From NCBI RefSeq assembly GCF_040807025.1, contig NC_090943.1:5070356-5134355 (forward strand): a DNA stretch of 64,000 nucleotides, in the 5' to 3' direction. The DNA is from Struthio camelus (taxonomy: Eukaryota > Chordata > Aves > Struthioniformes > Struthionidae). The translations under genes were made by a program, and so were the position numbers. The notes below the pieces were generated by a model. It had not been told where the DNA came from. It did no database searches and saw only the letters and a program-made list of their open reading frames with translations. This document shows positions 51,501 to 58,925 of the stretch, one piece after another; position 1 is the stretch's first letter, and each line of letters begins with the position of its first letter.

Positions 51501-52083
51501 TTTATGTTACTGGACTTTTCTGATTCAGGCTTAAGAATCCTGCTGGCTCAACTCATTTGTCACCTGTAGCATCTCAGCTGCTCACACATTAAATAATGTT
51601 ATTGTTACCCAAAAAAGCAGATGAAGTGATAACTAATAAGACTACATTTGCTGAAATTTAAGAAAACCCTTTCAAAACTTGGCTGCTCTGTTGGAACAGC
51701 TCTCCTCCAGTTTGTTCTTTTTTGTCTCTATCTTTTAAAGTCTACATGAAAATAATCCGTGGCCAATAATGTTGTTTCTCCTTAGTGAATGTGTGATATG
51801 AAAGCAGTGAAGTGCATTGGTACACAGATCCTACAGCATGTGTCCCTTCTGCCACTGTTCACACTTTACACAGCATCTTGCTTTGTTTGACTGGAATTCA
51901 AAGCAAATAAAGAGAAAAGATAGTCATGCAAAGAGGTAAAGCTGTATCTGACCATCTGCTCTGAGAAGAAATTGTGCAATTATTGAAAAACAGTAAAGCA
52001 AATGCTTATTTCATGCAACTACTTACAAGCACTGCAAGACTCAGGGTGTACAAAGCGCAGTAGTATAAGACACTAGAGTTCAT
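27389..52083 (-). CDS. GHRHR: Growth hormone-releasing hormone receptor, 13 exons
   Basis: Class B1 (secretin-family) G-protein-coupled receptor of the plasma membrane. In vertebrates it binds GHRH on pituitary somatotrophs, couples to Gs and raises cAMP to drive growth hormone synthesis and release. CDS join (minus): 52083-52027, 45740-45638, 44203-44096, 42861-42761, 39293-39196, 37594-37462, 36542-36389, 35051-34991, 34136-34067, 31987-31896, 31173-31044, 29717-29676, 27511-27389. The sum is 1272 bases, 423 residues plus stop, with no internal stop and consistent phases; human GHRHR is also 423 residues with 13 coding exons. Order: signal peptide 1-19; cysteine-rich ectodomain to about 123; TM1-TM7; 40-residue C-terminal tail from exon 13. 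Seen: H166, E224, T332, Y377 (class B polar network), GWGFP 250-254, PLFG 337-340, C203 with C273, sequons at N50 and N96. Birds also have a GHRHR2 paralogue; the human-like length and ...TSMC end favour GHRHR1, but this was not aligned. Confidence 0.95.
27512..29675 (-). other. GHRHR intron 12
   Basis: A 2164-base intron. It contains a possible alternative terminal exon at 28981-29208, treated under findings. No interspersed repeat recognised. Confidence 0.85.
29676..29717 (-). CDS. GHRHR: GHRHR exon 12: TM7 micro-exon (42 bases)
   Basis: Encodes exactly 14 residues, [14 protein letters not shown] (370-383), the conserved TM7 micro-exon of class B receptors, with Y377 of the polar network. 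Acceptor follows a strong pyrimidine tract (ttcttcttcttcag), donor GTAAAG, phase 0 at both ends, so skipping it keeps the frame. Confidence 0.96.
29718..31043 (-). other. GHRHR intron 11
   Basis: A 1326-base intron. Its middle (30300-30990) is richer in G+C than the flanks and opens a 131-codon plus-strand frame that I do not recognise. Probably a fragment of an old unidentified repeat or chance. Confidence 0.8.
31044..31173 (-). CDS. GHRHR: GHRHR exon 11: TM6, ECL3 and TM7 start
   Basis: Encodes residues 327-369. [20 protein letters not shown] is the class B TM6 signature with T332 and PLFG (337-340). It ends ELCIGSFQ; most family members read ELGLGSFQ, so Gly is replaced by Cys here. Acceptor tttag, donor GTAAAT, phase 0. 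Confidence 0.96.
31896..31987 (-). CDS. GHRHR: GHRHR exon 10: TM5 and ICL3
   Basis: Encodes residues 296-325 plus two bases of R326. [19 protein letters not shown] matches human VNFGLFLNIICILLRKLEP, the TM5 end and the basic start of ICL3 that contacts G protein. Acceptor aaacag. The donor GTAGAG is weak. Confidence 0.94.
32172..32630 (-). repeat. CR1 LINE, 5'-truncated young copy in GHRHR intron 9
   Basis: The minus strand carries the same CR1 3' end as positions 145-606: the same reverse-transcriptase C-terminus ending DVILGNML with a stop, then the 3' UTR and the ttctgtgattctgtaat end. Over the last 85 residues only three differ from the copy at the window start. The element is truncated at about 32630. 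It is in the same orientation as GHRHR. An in-frame stop interrupts its upstream part (taagaagaaagactgcaag), so it is dead. Confidence 0.93.
32633..32668. repeat. 17-bp duplication with inner palindrome at CR1 truncation point
   Basis: Two copies of attctttcttaaagaaa lie at 32633-32649 and 32652-32668, directly next to the 5' truncation of the CR1. Each copy also has inverted symmetry (ttctt/aagaa). Confidence 0.85.
34067..34136 (-). CDS. GHRHR: GHRHR exon 9: ECL2 and TM5 start
   Basis: A 70-base exon for residues 273-295. It opens with the conserved ECL2 CWD (C273) and continues [15 protein letters not shown], matching human CWWIIKGPIVLSVG. Acceptor ctcag, donor GTACGT, phase 0 at the 3' end. 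Too short to show as a reading frame of its own. Confidence 0.95.
34991..35051 (-). CDS. GHRHR: GHRHR exon 8: TM4 end and ECL2 start
   Basis: A 61-base exon for residues 253-271, [19 protein letters not shown], with split codons G252 and A272 at its ends. The human counterpart has the same length and ends FEDTE. Acceptor ctgacag, donor GTAAGT. Confidence 0.95.
36389..36542 (-). CDS. GHRHR: GHRHR exon 7: TM3, ICL2 and start of TM4
   Basis: Encodes residues 201-251 plus one base of G252. C203 is the TM3-top cysteine that pairs with ECL2. [14 protein letters not shown] contains E224 of the polar network. [11 protein letters not shown] begins TM4, and the GWGxP motif is split across the intron. 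The acceptor is ccctag and the donor GTAAGT. Confidence 0.95.
37462..37594 (-). CDS. GHRHR: GHRHR exon 6: ICL1, TM2 and ECL1
   Basis: Encodes residues 157-200. [19 protein letters not shown] is nearly the human CPRNYIHTQLFATFILKA. It includes H166, the TM2 histidine of the class B central polar network. The acceptor is atccag and the donor GTAAGC, phase 0. Confidence 0.96.
39196..39293 (-). CDS. GHRHR: GHRHR exon 5: TM1
   Basis: Encodes residues 124-155 plus two bases of R156. [18 protein letters not shown] is close to human SYFSTVKIIYTTGHSISI and leads into the hydrophobic TM1. The acceptor sits after a long pyrimidine tract (ttttttttttaatag), and the donor is GTATGT. Confidence 0.95.
39294..42760 (-). 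other. GHRHR intron 4
   Basis: A 3467-base intron. Contents seen: A-rich runs near 40497-40512 and 41457-41474, a short (AAGT)n at about 41064-41082, and repeated agctaataag words at 41925-41990. No coding exon or named repeat recognised. Confidence 0.8.
42761..42861 (-). CDS. GHRHR: GHRHR exon 4: end of ectodomain
   Basis: Encodes residues 91-123. [20 protein letters not shown] is the conserved C(T)xxGWSxPFPxYxxAC block that closes the hormone-binding domain. N96 lies in an NCT sequon. The acceptor is tttcag and the donor GTAAGT, phase 0. Confidence 0.96.
42862..45637 (-). other. GHRHR introns 2 and 3 (between exons 2 and 4)
   Basis: Intron 3 is 42862-44095 and intron 2 is 44204-45637, with exon 3 between them. 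The only notable content is an A17 run at 44683-44699. The minus-strand reading frame at 45263-45529 is intronic with no family match. Confidence 0.8.
44096..44203 (-). CDS. GHRHR: GHRHR exon 3: hormone-binding domain core
   Basis: Encodes residues 55-89 with split codons at both ends (G54, A90). [11 protein letters not shown] matches the class B TWDxLLCWP core, followed by LALPCPD. Asp60 is the residue changed in the dwarf little mouse (D60G) and is retained here. The acceptor is the less common tctgAG, and the donor GTGACG is weak. The A90 junction makes the loop one residue longer than in human. Confidence 0.93.
45638..45740 (-). CDS. GHRHR: GHRHR exon 2: N-terminal ectodomain
   Basis: Encodes residues 20-53 plus the first base of G54. 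HPECDFI matches human HPECDFI, and an N-glycosylation sequon NAT lies at residues 50-52. The acceptor is gctctag and the donor is GTATCT. The cysteines C28 and C41 belong to the disulphide-knotted hormone-binding domain. Confidence 0.93.
46792..46816. repeat. (AC)n dinucleotide microsatellite
   Basis: About 12 uninterrupted AC units, preceded by a short GTGTGTGTGTG run at 46770-46781 that could pair with it. Confidence 0.9.
48467..48830 (-). repeat. Old CR1 LINE 3' fragment in GHRHR intron 1
   Basis: The plus strand reads cagaatcacggagtcacc ... catctagtccaagctcctgc ... ggatactccaacacctctctgggcaac, the antisense of a CR1 3' end. It differs much more from the two young copies and has frame breaks, so it is an older insertion. 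The 5' limit is uncertain. Confidence 0.85.
50706..50732. repeat. A27 homopolymer
   Basis: Twenty-seven A in a row in GHRHR intron 1. No retrotransposed body or target duplication is evident beside it. Confidence 0.95.
52027..52083 (-). CDS. GHRHR: GHRHR exon 1: start codon and signal peptide
   Basis: Encodes residues 1-19, [19 protein letters not shown], a hydrophobic signal peptide, then a strong donor GTAAGT at phase 0. The ATG has A at -3. It is joined to exon 2 because the phase fits and the fused product continues directly into [11 protein letters not shown], the known N-terminal pattern of this receptor. Predicted from sequence only; a further 5' non-coding exon cannot be excluded. 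Confidence 0.85.
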
Positions 52084-52130
52084 TTTCCAAAGCAAACGTC
52101 AGACTTCACTTCTTTAGCCCTTCTAAGCAT
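52080..52130 (-). promoter_or_regulatory. uORF overlapping the GHRHR start
   Basis: An ATG at 52130-52128 opens 16 codons and ends at TGA 52082-52080. This stop shares bases with the GHRHR ATG in the arrangement ATGA. It could lower or condition translation of the receptor if the mRNA starts upstream of 52130, which the TATA-like position suggests but does not prove. Confidence 0.5.
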
Positions 52131-52183
52131 CTTTCTCTTTCTTTTCAGCTTCCTCTTCTCCTACTCAGTTGCTGATCTGAAGC

Positions 52184-52212
52184 GTTTATCTTTTTGCACA
52201 GAAGTGACGTAA
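52184..52212 (-). promoter_or_regulatory. Putative GHRHR core promoter: CRE-like site and TATA-like box
   Basis: The plus strand carries TGACGTAA at 52205-52212 (minus TTACGTCA), a close variant of the cAMP response element. About 15 bp downstream in gene direction lies AAGATAAAC, a weak TATA-like box. Together they would place transcription start near 52150-52165 and give a 5' leader of roughly 70-80 bases. The arrangement fits a cAMP-responsive pituitary gene but is inferred only. Confidence 0.4.
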
Positions 52213-52281
52213 CAGCGCAGCTAAGTGGGAACTAAATATTAACAAGTCTCTAAGCTGTGATTGACTTGCTTTCCACTCTTT

Positions 52282-52289
52282 TGACCTTG
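52282..52289 (-). promoter_or_regulatory. Nuclear-receptor half-site CAAGGTCA
   Basis: The minus strand reads GCAAGGTCAAAA, an extended AGGTCA half-site of the type bound by monomeric receptors such as SF-1/LRH-1, ERR or ROR. It lies about 200 bp upstream of the GHRHR ATG. Hormonal control of GHRHR is known in mammals, but use of this site is untested. Confidence 0.35.
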
Positions 52290-52300
52290 CTGAATGCTCA

Positions 52301-55300
52301 AAGATAGGAATGGATGAGTTGAGTGATCGTTCTCAAGATCATGAGAGTTCCTGGCATCTCCTGGAGAGATCCTCAGTTTTTTTTGTCTGTGACATAGAAC
52401 AATTTTAGGAGAGATGAACACCTTTGAATGCTGGTCATGCTGCATTAAAAAAATAGGATAAACATGAAGCAAATCCTCTCCTATCAGGTACTGTTAGTAT
52501 CATTTTATTTTCTAACAAAACATACTCTTATTCTGGCTTCAGTGTACCTCTATGTGGGTGTGTTTGTGTGTAATATAATGATCATGTTACTACATCTTAA
52601 CATAAAGATCCATATCTTTTCACAGGCATGTGAAAACAAATTCTCTTTGGTGCATTTTGCACATTGATCTGAAGGCAAAATTCACAAGAGGCTCATCTCA
52701 CCTTACTTCAGACTTCTGAAAGTTTGGTATCTACATATGAGCTAATGACCTTCCTCTGTAGTTAAAAGAAGGAAAAAGAAAAGTCAGCTGAATCACTCCA
52801 GAAATACCTATTTCCCCCCACTGACTGAAGAGAGTCTCACTCCGAGTTAAACGTCTCACTTCTACATGTCATGCAGTGAGCTGTATTCTAGCCATGCTGT
52901 AAATATGCAAAAGTTTGTCTGTGAGTGTATATTATCTTGAAGAACCTCGAGTTCCATAGTAACATTAAGCAAATGATAGCATTGAAAAATCAAAGGCACA
53001 AGATATGAAATTCCTTAGCTATTTTCTTTCCATATTGTGCCTTTCCTCAAAACCGACTCTTAATCCCTGGTACTATTTTCCCACGATGGTCCATCCTACA
53101 TCCCTGCTCCTGTCCCATCATCATATTTCCTTTATCTATCCTCTGCCTTCTATCCCCAGGTTATCTTTCTGCAGTTAAATCAAGTGTCTTCTTACTGCTT
53201 GTCTACATGGCTTGGGTAGGGAATGCTGACATCCCGGAAAGGAGTCTCCCGGCTCCTGGGGTCACCACAGCCATGAGGAGCACCTGTAGAGAAAACTGTG
53301 CTTACGTATGGGAGGGCAGGGAAAGATCACACTTAGAACCATCTGTGGTCAGGATTTGGTTGTGGGTTGGGGCTGTAAAGGGGATGAGTATGTGCAATGG
53401 TGAAGGAGTCTTTAGAGAAGTGAAGTTGGCAAGCTTTCCTTTCAGTGTACGCATAAGGATCAGCTTTTTTGTTTGGTTTTTCTGGGTGGCCTTTTTATTG
53501 CTCCCAAAGCCTTATACCTTGCCTAAATTGGGCATGTTTTCACAGGACTATCTCAGACAAAATCAGAGCAGTGCTTCTGCCAACTTTCATGCTCTTATTT
53601 CAGAGGATGAAACTCTAGAGCGTCTTAAATGAACACTTGTAAGTGTTTTTATCATGGACAAACTCCCATATTTCCCCTAATCTCATTTCAGAACGTAGAG
53701 AATCTTGAAAGCTTAAAAATTTTCCAATGGAGACACAGCACAGAAAAATTACAGCCCATAGAGTTGAATTTGCTTTCTCAGCTGACAAAGCTATAAGAAA
53801 AGCTGGAAAGAGAACTTAAATCTACAAGGTCCCAATTCAGTGTGCCGCATGGTTTCAGAATAAAGTCTAGCAAGAGTACTCCATCAGTGTTTTGCTGATT
53901 ACTTCAAATTACCATATGAGAAGGTTCAGTTAGGTAACCTGAACATTTGCACTACTCAATATGCTTTCAATATATTTCAGAACAAGGAGTTCAGCCTGTC
54001 TTACTAATATTTAGTATCACTATATCCGTCATGTTTTCTGTGATATACTAAGGCTATGCTACAACTGAGCTAGAAATCATGCAGCATGCACCAATTTCTG
54101 CTAATGCTTGAAAAAGAATCATGAACAGTGGTGTTTCATTTGAGTGAAACATTTCACAGGAATGTACTTTTTTTGCTCTATATGTTAGCAAAATAGGTTG
54201 CTGAAGAGTAAGTTTTTGTTGTACATGTTAGAACTTTCCATTTCAGTCGCCACATCTGAACCTTTGTAAGTGTTTATTCATTGCTGTTGAAGTCATGCCT
54301 AAAAAAAAGAGAGCTGCATTGCTTACCACTTGCCAATGAACTAGATCACATGGAGCACTCTATGTAAACGTTTTTAAATACTTCCATCTTTCATTTTGCA
54401 GGGACAAACAGTGAGCACTGATATATGGGAGTCTCATGCTGAATTCCACCACACTGAAACACTCGTGATCCCTGGTCATTTTGGAAAAGCTGGGTTTTCT
54501 ATCTTTTCAGTTTTAGTACATCAATTTCTGCAGCACAGACATTCCAGTAAAACGAGTTCCTTCCTACTGCCACTGTTCCTCTGTGCAAATTTCCAGCTGT
54601 TTGTGATTAAGGAAAAGGGTATGCCTAAAATAAAATAATGGGCTTTTGAGTCTTTTTTCCCTTAAAATGACTATTTTGTCATCAAGGAGGGAAAAAAAAA
54701 ATTTCCTCTCTGACTTGCACAACTTGAAGTTTCTTAGTTTCAACAAAAAGAGCATCTGAAGGACCAGTAAACCACAGACACAGGCAAGTTACCACTTTCT
54801 ATTTATTCTATCCAAGCTTGTCAGTCTTGAATATCACCACCCCAGCAGTTCCACTCCCACACTTCTTGTGAGTAGAGGCAACCATCATGTCAGCAATTAT
54901 TACACTTTCTCTCCACTCATTATTTTTGACCTCAGTGATCAACGTACTCCTTAGTGCATGCATCTTCTCTGCCAAGTTCTCTCCAGTTTTGGCAGGTTGC
55001 CTTCAAAATGGGAGAGCTGCAGGGGAGGGTCAAATTTACAGCGAAGGAAATGTGTTTCTCCCCACGTGTTCTCCAAGGGTGCAAGTCAGACATTTGCACA
55101 GTTCTCTCAAAGATTTGCTTGCTGCTCGTTACATAATGATTTAGACCAGCTTGTGCTACCAGCTCGTGTAGTCTGTAAAGTATCAGCTGCTTTCATGGCA
55201 GTTCGTTACCTCCTCTCAGCCCTCCCACCCTTGTTTCTGCAGTCTTCACCCTACACACAGATTAACATAACCAAACAGCTCTAAAATGCTTGTTTTCTGC

Positions 55301-58300
55301 CACTTCTGCTCTATCTGCAAGACCTCCTCCATTACTGTGACCACAAGGAAAGTTGCACAGAAATCAATCAAATACAGGTCTTTTTATTTAACTTTATTTA
55401 AATCATTTTTGAAGAATGTCTGTGGAAATGTGCATGGTTTGGTAGGACCCAGGTCACCCTATTTGGTTACTGTAGTTTGTGATACAGTGAATAGGCATAA
55501 GAAAGTAGAAATAATTTACCAAAGCCAGATGGCCTCAGTGGACTGAGTAGTTAAATTTCCTGAGCCAGCAAGAGCAAGTGTATAACTACTGGTTATCTTT
55601 GTCTCTTCCTAGCCTTGAGGACTCGGTACTTATTAATATACTCTTCCTTTGTCTTAAGCAAGACTCATACTCATGTCTCCTGACACCTTGACCAAGGTCC
55701 TACGGCAGTTTACACGGAAGAATGAATTGTATTTTCCACCAACATGCGAGGCCAGACATGGTGCAACTCCTTAGCCCAAGGTGTTTGAGGGGGTCTACAG
55801 TTCACTGGTGGAATGAAACTTTAACCAGCACAACATGGCCCAGTATTTCTGAAGAGCATTTCCATAGCAATTAATGATGTTAAACTGTCTCATGACACTG
55901 GAAAATTGAAAGAATCCTTAATACTACAAACAAGTATTTCATGATCTTACCATTTTACCTAAAGAAGGCAATAACAGTGACTTATTTTATTGACATTTAG
56001 AAAGCAGGGAGCTTCCAAAGACAGAAGAAAACAATTTGAGCTAAAAAGTCCAGGATTTTGAGATGACAGTGCTACAGCTTCATATTTCCCAGGGATCATG
56101 ACCAGGATAAGGTACCAGAATTTAGCAACAAGAAAAAGGCTGCAATTTACATCTTGTCCTGAACATAATCAGATTAGAAAGGACAAAACTAAGAGAAAAT
56201 GGAGATAGGATTGATTTCTTTTGAGGTTTACCAAGATCAGGCATGCAGACGCACACCATCACGGTGAAGTTTGCAATACTGAAGGCAAATCTATTGTGGA
56301 ATAAATGAGAAAATTTCATTCTTCAAAATTGTCTCCAGGGGCTCTTATTGCCATGACAATTCTTTAAAACTATTGAAATTCAGAGGGAAGGTGTGGGAGG
56401 AGGGGGGGGAGGAAGGTTGGGCCTAAGTCATTTAACCACAGCTCCAAGAATAGGCAATTTTATTGTGCAGACGTGACAGCTAAATGTTTAGTTTCTGAGG
56501 AAAAAGGGAACGTTTGAAACCAGAGAACTTTAGACAATCCAGAGCTCCAAAAAATTTTAGAAATAGAGCCTTGCATTATCACTAAAATATTGAAGATCAA
56601 AAATATGCAAAGCCAAAATTATGCAGCGGGATTACTTTTTTCTTAGCAACACAGTGCAAAATGGTGATCATTCTACTTGTACCATGTATGAAATGAGCAG
56701 ATGGATTTTAATAAATATAAAACTGGTTTAATAAAAACTATTTCCAAAAAGTGCACAATATGCAGCATTAGGTTGTGATCAAGCTAAACCGAGTTAAACC
56801 TGTCTAAGCACTTGTGTATTAGGGATTTGCACCAGTCAGTGTTCTCTAACTGATTTTGTTTCCACTTGGACAAATTTTCTAGCTTAGCAGTAAGGCTATA
56901 GATTCACATACAGCTTTTTTTTTTTTTTTTTTTTTTTTTTGACCACAGTGCTAGCTTCAGTGCCTCTTTCCTCTCCCCTTACAGCTTTCTTTGGGCTGCC
57001 AACTCCTCACCAGAGCTATTTGTGGGCATAGCAGGGAAGTGGAGCAGGGAGTTGATCCAGACTTGGAATAAGCATTTTTCCCCCCAAGAGAATCTGCTCC
57101 CCAGTCCCCCTCACTGTGTCTCGTAAATGCTGCCAAGGCACCGGGAAAGGCAGCCCTGGTAGAGGAGCCCAGGGCGGGTTTTAAGAGAAGGCAAAAGCTG
57201 CTGAAACCATGCGTTGCGGCTACCTAGGGAACGTCAGGTGATGTTTTTAGACATGCATCTTGGCATTTCAGTCCTGTATTTAAAACCTATCTTAAGGAGG
57301 GGAAAAACGAAAGTGTTTTCAGGCAGAAATAGGAAAACACAAACTCATGCACATGATGTGTATGAATGATCCAGAAAGACTACTTAGCTTTTTTCAATTG
57401 GCAGCTGGTTACTGAAAAACTATAGGTTAAAGTGGAAGCATCATGTACATTCATGCCCAAAGTTAACCCAGTGATGTTTGTCTTGATTTCTTTATTTATA
57501 TGTAAAAATATTTCTCTTCCACCTGCTTTATTTGAAAAGTTCAGGCTGAAATTCAATGACATAGATGCTAATTTTCGTATAGTTAAGTAATAAGAAGGGT
57601 TTTTTTGTTCTGGTAGGTAGTTTACAAAAGTTATTTGAAATTTTGTTGAATGATTATTTGATTGACTTCTCCATTGATCAACCACTGTCTAACATTCACT
57701 ACTGTTTGCTCATTGTACCATAGAAATTACCAATAGCTGAATTTAAATTTTAATCCCAATTAATTTTTTGATTAAAAAGGTGAATTAAAATGTTCTTTAA
57801 ATCATTTCCCTGTTTCTTACCAGTTATACAAAACATCATTTTCAGATTTCTCGTACAGTTCATCAGAAATCTTCAGTCTTCAGTTGTTTCTTGGTCTCCC
57901 TTGATTTCTGTGTTTTGGGCTTGACCTCAATATATGAACGGAATAAGCACTCATTTCCAAAGCTAGTTCTCATCCGGAATCAATAATAAAGACTTTGGAA
58001 TTTTTCAACTGGAGAAATTTTATTTCATTTTTAAGTGAAAGGTTGGCCCAGACAAAAAGAAAATTAATTTCTAATAAAAAATATATTGATTATTATACAG
58101 AAACATGATTACTATGTGGCCTAAATTGACAATGGCTCTCTCTTTCACTTCTTGTTTAATCAGCTGCTCATGAAGAGCCTGCAAGATCTAAAAATGGTCA
58201 TTATCTACTGGTTATATTTCATCAGTGCCTTATATGCCTTATATTAGAGAAAGAAAGAAATCCGCTTTCCTTTTCTCTAGAAAAGCATCTGAGGGTCAAG

Positions 58301-58439
58301 GTAACAAGGTGAAGTCACTGTATTGGGGATAGGCAAATTTTTTGATGTACAAATGAGAGTTTCACTTATTACCTACATGAAGCAATGCTTGACACTGCTA
58401 GAGAGTCATACAGCTAGAGATAGAAGACTATGATCAATT
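52301..58439. other. Intergenic upstream of GHRHR; no gene seen
   Basis: About 6 kb on the promoter side. AQP1, a frequent neighbour here in vertebrates, was searched for by eye on the minus strand and not found. Contents: a T26 run at 56915-56940, and a 141-codon plus-strand frame at 53207-53632 lacking any recognisable motif. Otherwise nothing notable. Confidence 0.5.
56915..56940. repeat. T26 homopolymer
   Basis: Twenty-six T in a row, followed by a more G+C-rich 250-base stretch. Read on the minus strand this would be a body with an A26 tail, so a small retrocopy is possible, but I recognise no source RNA. Confidence 0.9.
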
Positions 58440-58925
58440 TCTTTGAATTGCCTCTCACGAAAGCTTTGGATCTGCTGGAAAGAATCTAGAAGAAAGCAGA
58501 AGGGTTGACAAGAGGCCAGGAAACTGCAGTGTAAAGACAAAGGTCAGAGAGAAAGGAACTGTTTTGCCAAAAGAAGAGAATACGAAAGGGACACATGACA
58601 AGTCCTGTATTGTCAAAAGGCCTTTGAACAGGAGACAGGAATAATTTTGTCCATAGTAGAATGGACAAAAGGTCATTGGCTAAAGCTGCTAGAGAAAAGT
58701 TTTGGAGGGGATGTCAGGAAAAATCTTTCTCACAGTGAAATCAGTAAAGGCCTGGATAAATCAAATGAAGAAAATGTGGAGCCTCCCTCCTTGGAGGACT
58801 TTTGAAAAGACCAAACAAACGTCTACGGGAGTGATGACTAAGACGACCTGGGCTAGACAGTGGATTGGCTGATGTCTCAAAGTCCCTTCTAGCCCTATTC
58901 CCTATACTCTGATGGGCTTTTAATA
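58440..58925 (+). repeat. Old CR1/L3-type LINE tail
   Basis: ggaggggatgtcaggaaaaatctttctcacagtgaaa ... gtggagcctccctccttggagga ... agacgacctgggctagacag follows the order of a CR1 3' end ([20 protein letters not shown], then the actagatgacct 3' UTR). It is heavily changed and without an open frame. The 5' limit is approximate. Confidence 0.7.

Larger units (their letters stand above)
45741..52026 (-). other. GHRHR intron 1 (largest intron)
   Basis: A 6286-base first intron. It holds an (AC)n microsatellite near 46792-46816, an old CR1 at 48467-48830, T runs near 48368-48380 and 51478-51493, and an A27 run at 50706-50732. The part 46340-47130 is somewhat G+C-richer, with a 136-codon plus-strand frame that I could not link to a family. 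Confidence 0.8.

Noticed and set aside
53207..53632. 141-codon plus-strand frame with a hydrophobic stretch
   Set aside because: No motif, no paired splice sites and no neighbour context; the hydrophobic part comes from a T-rich stretch.
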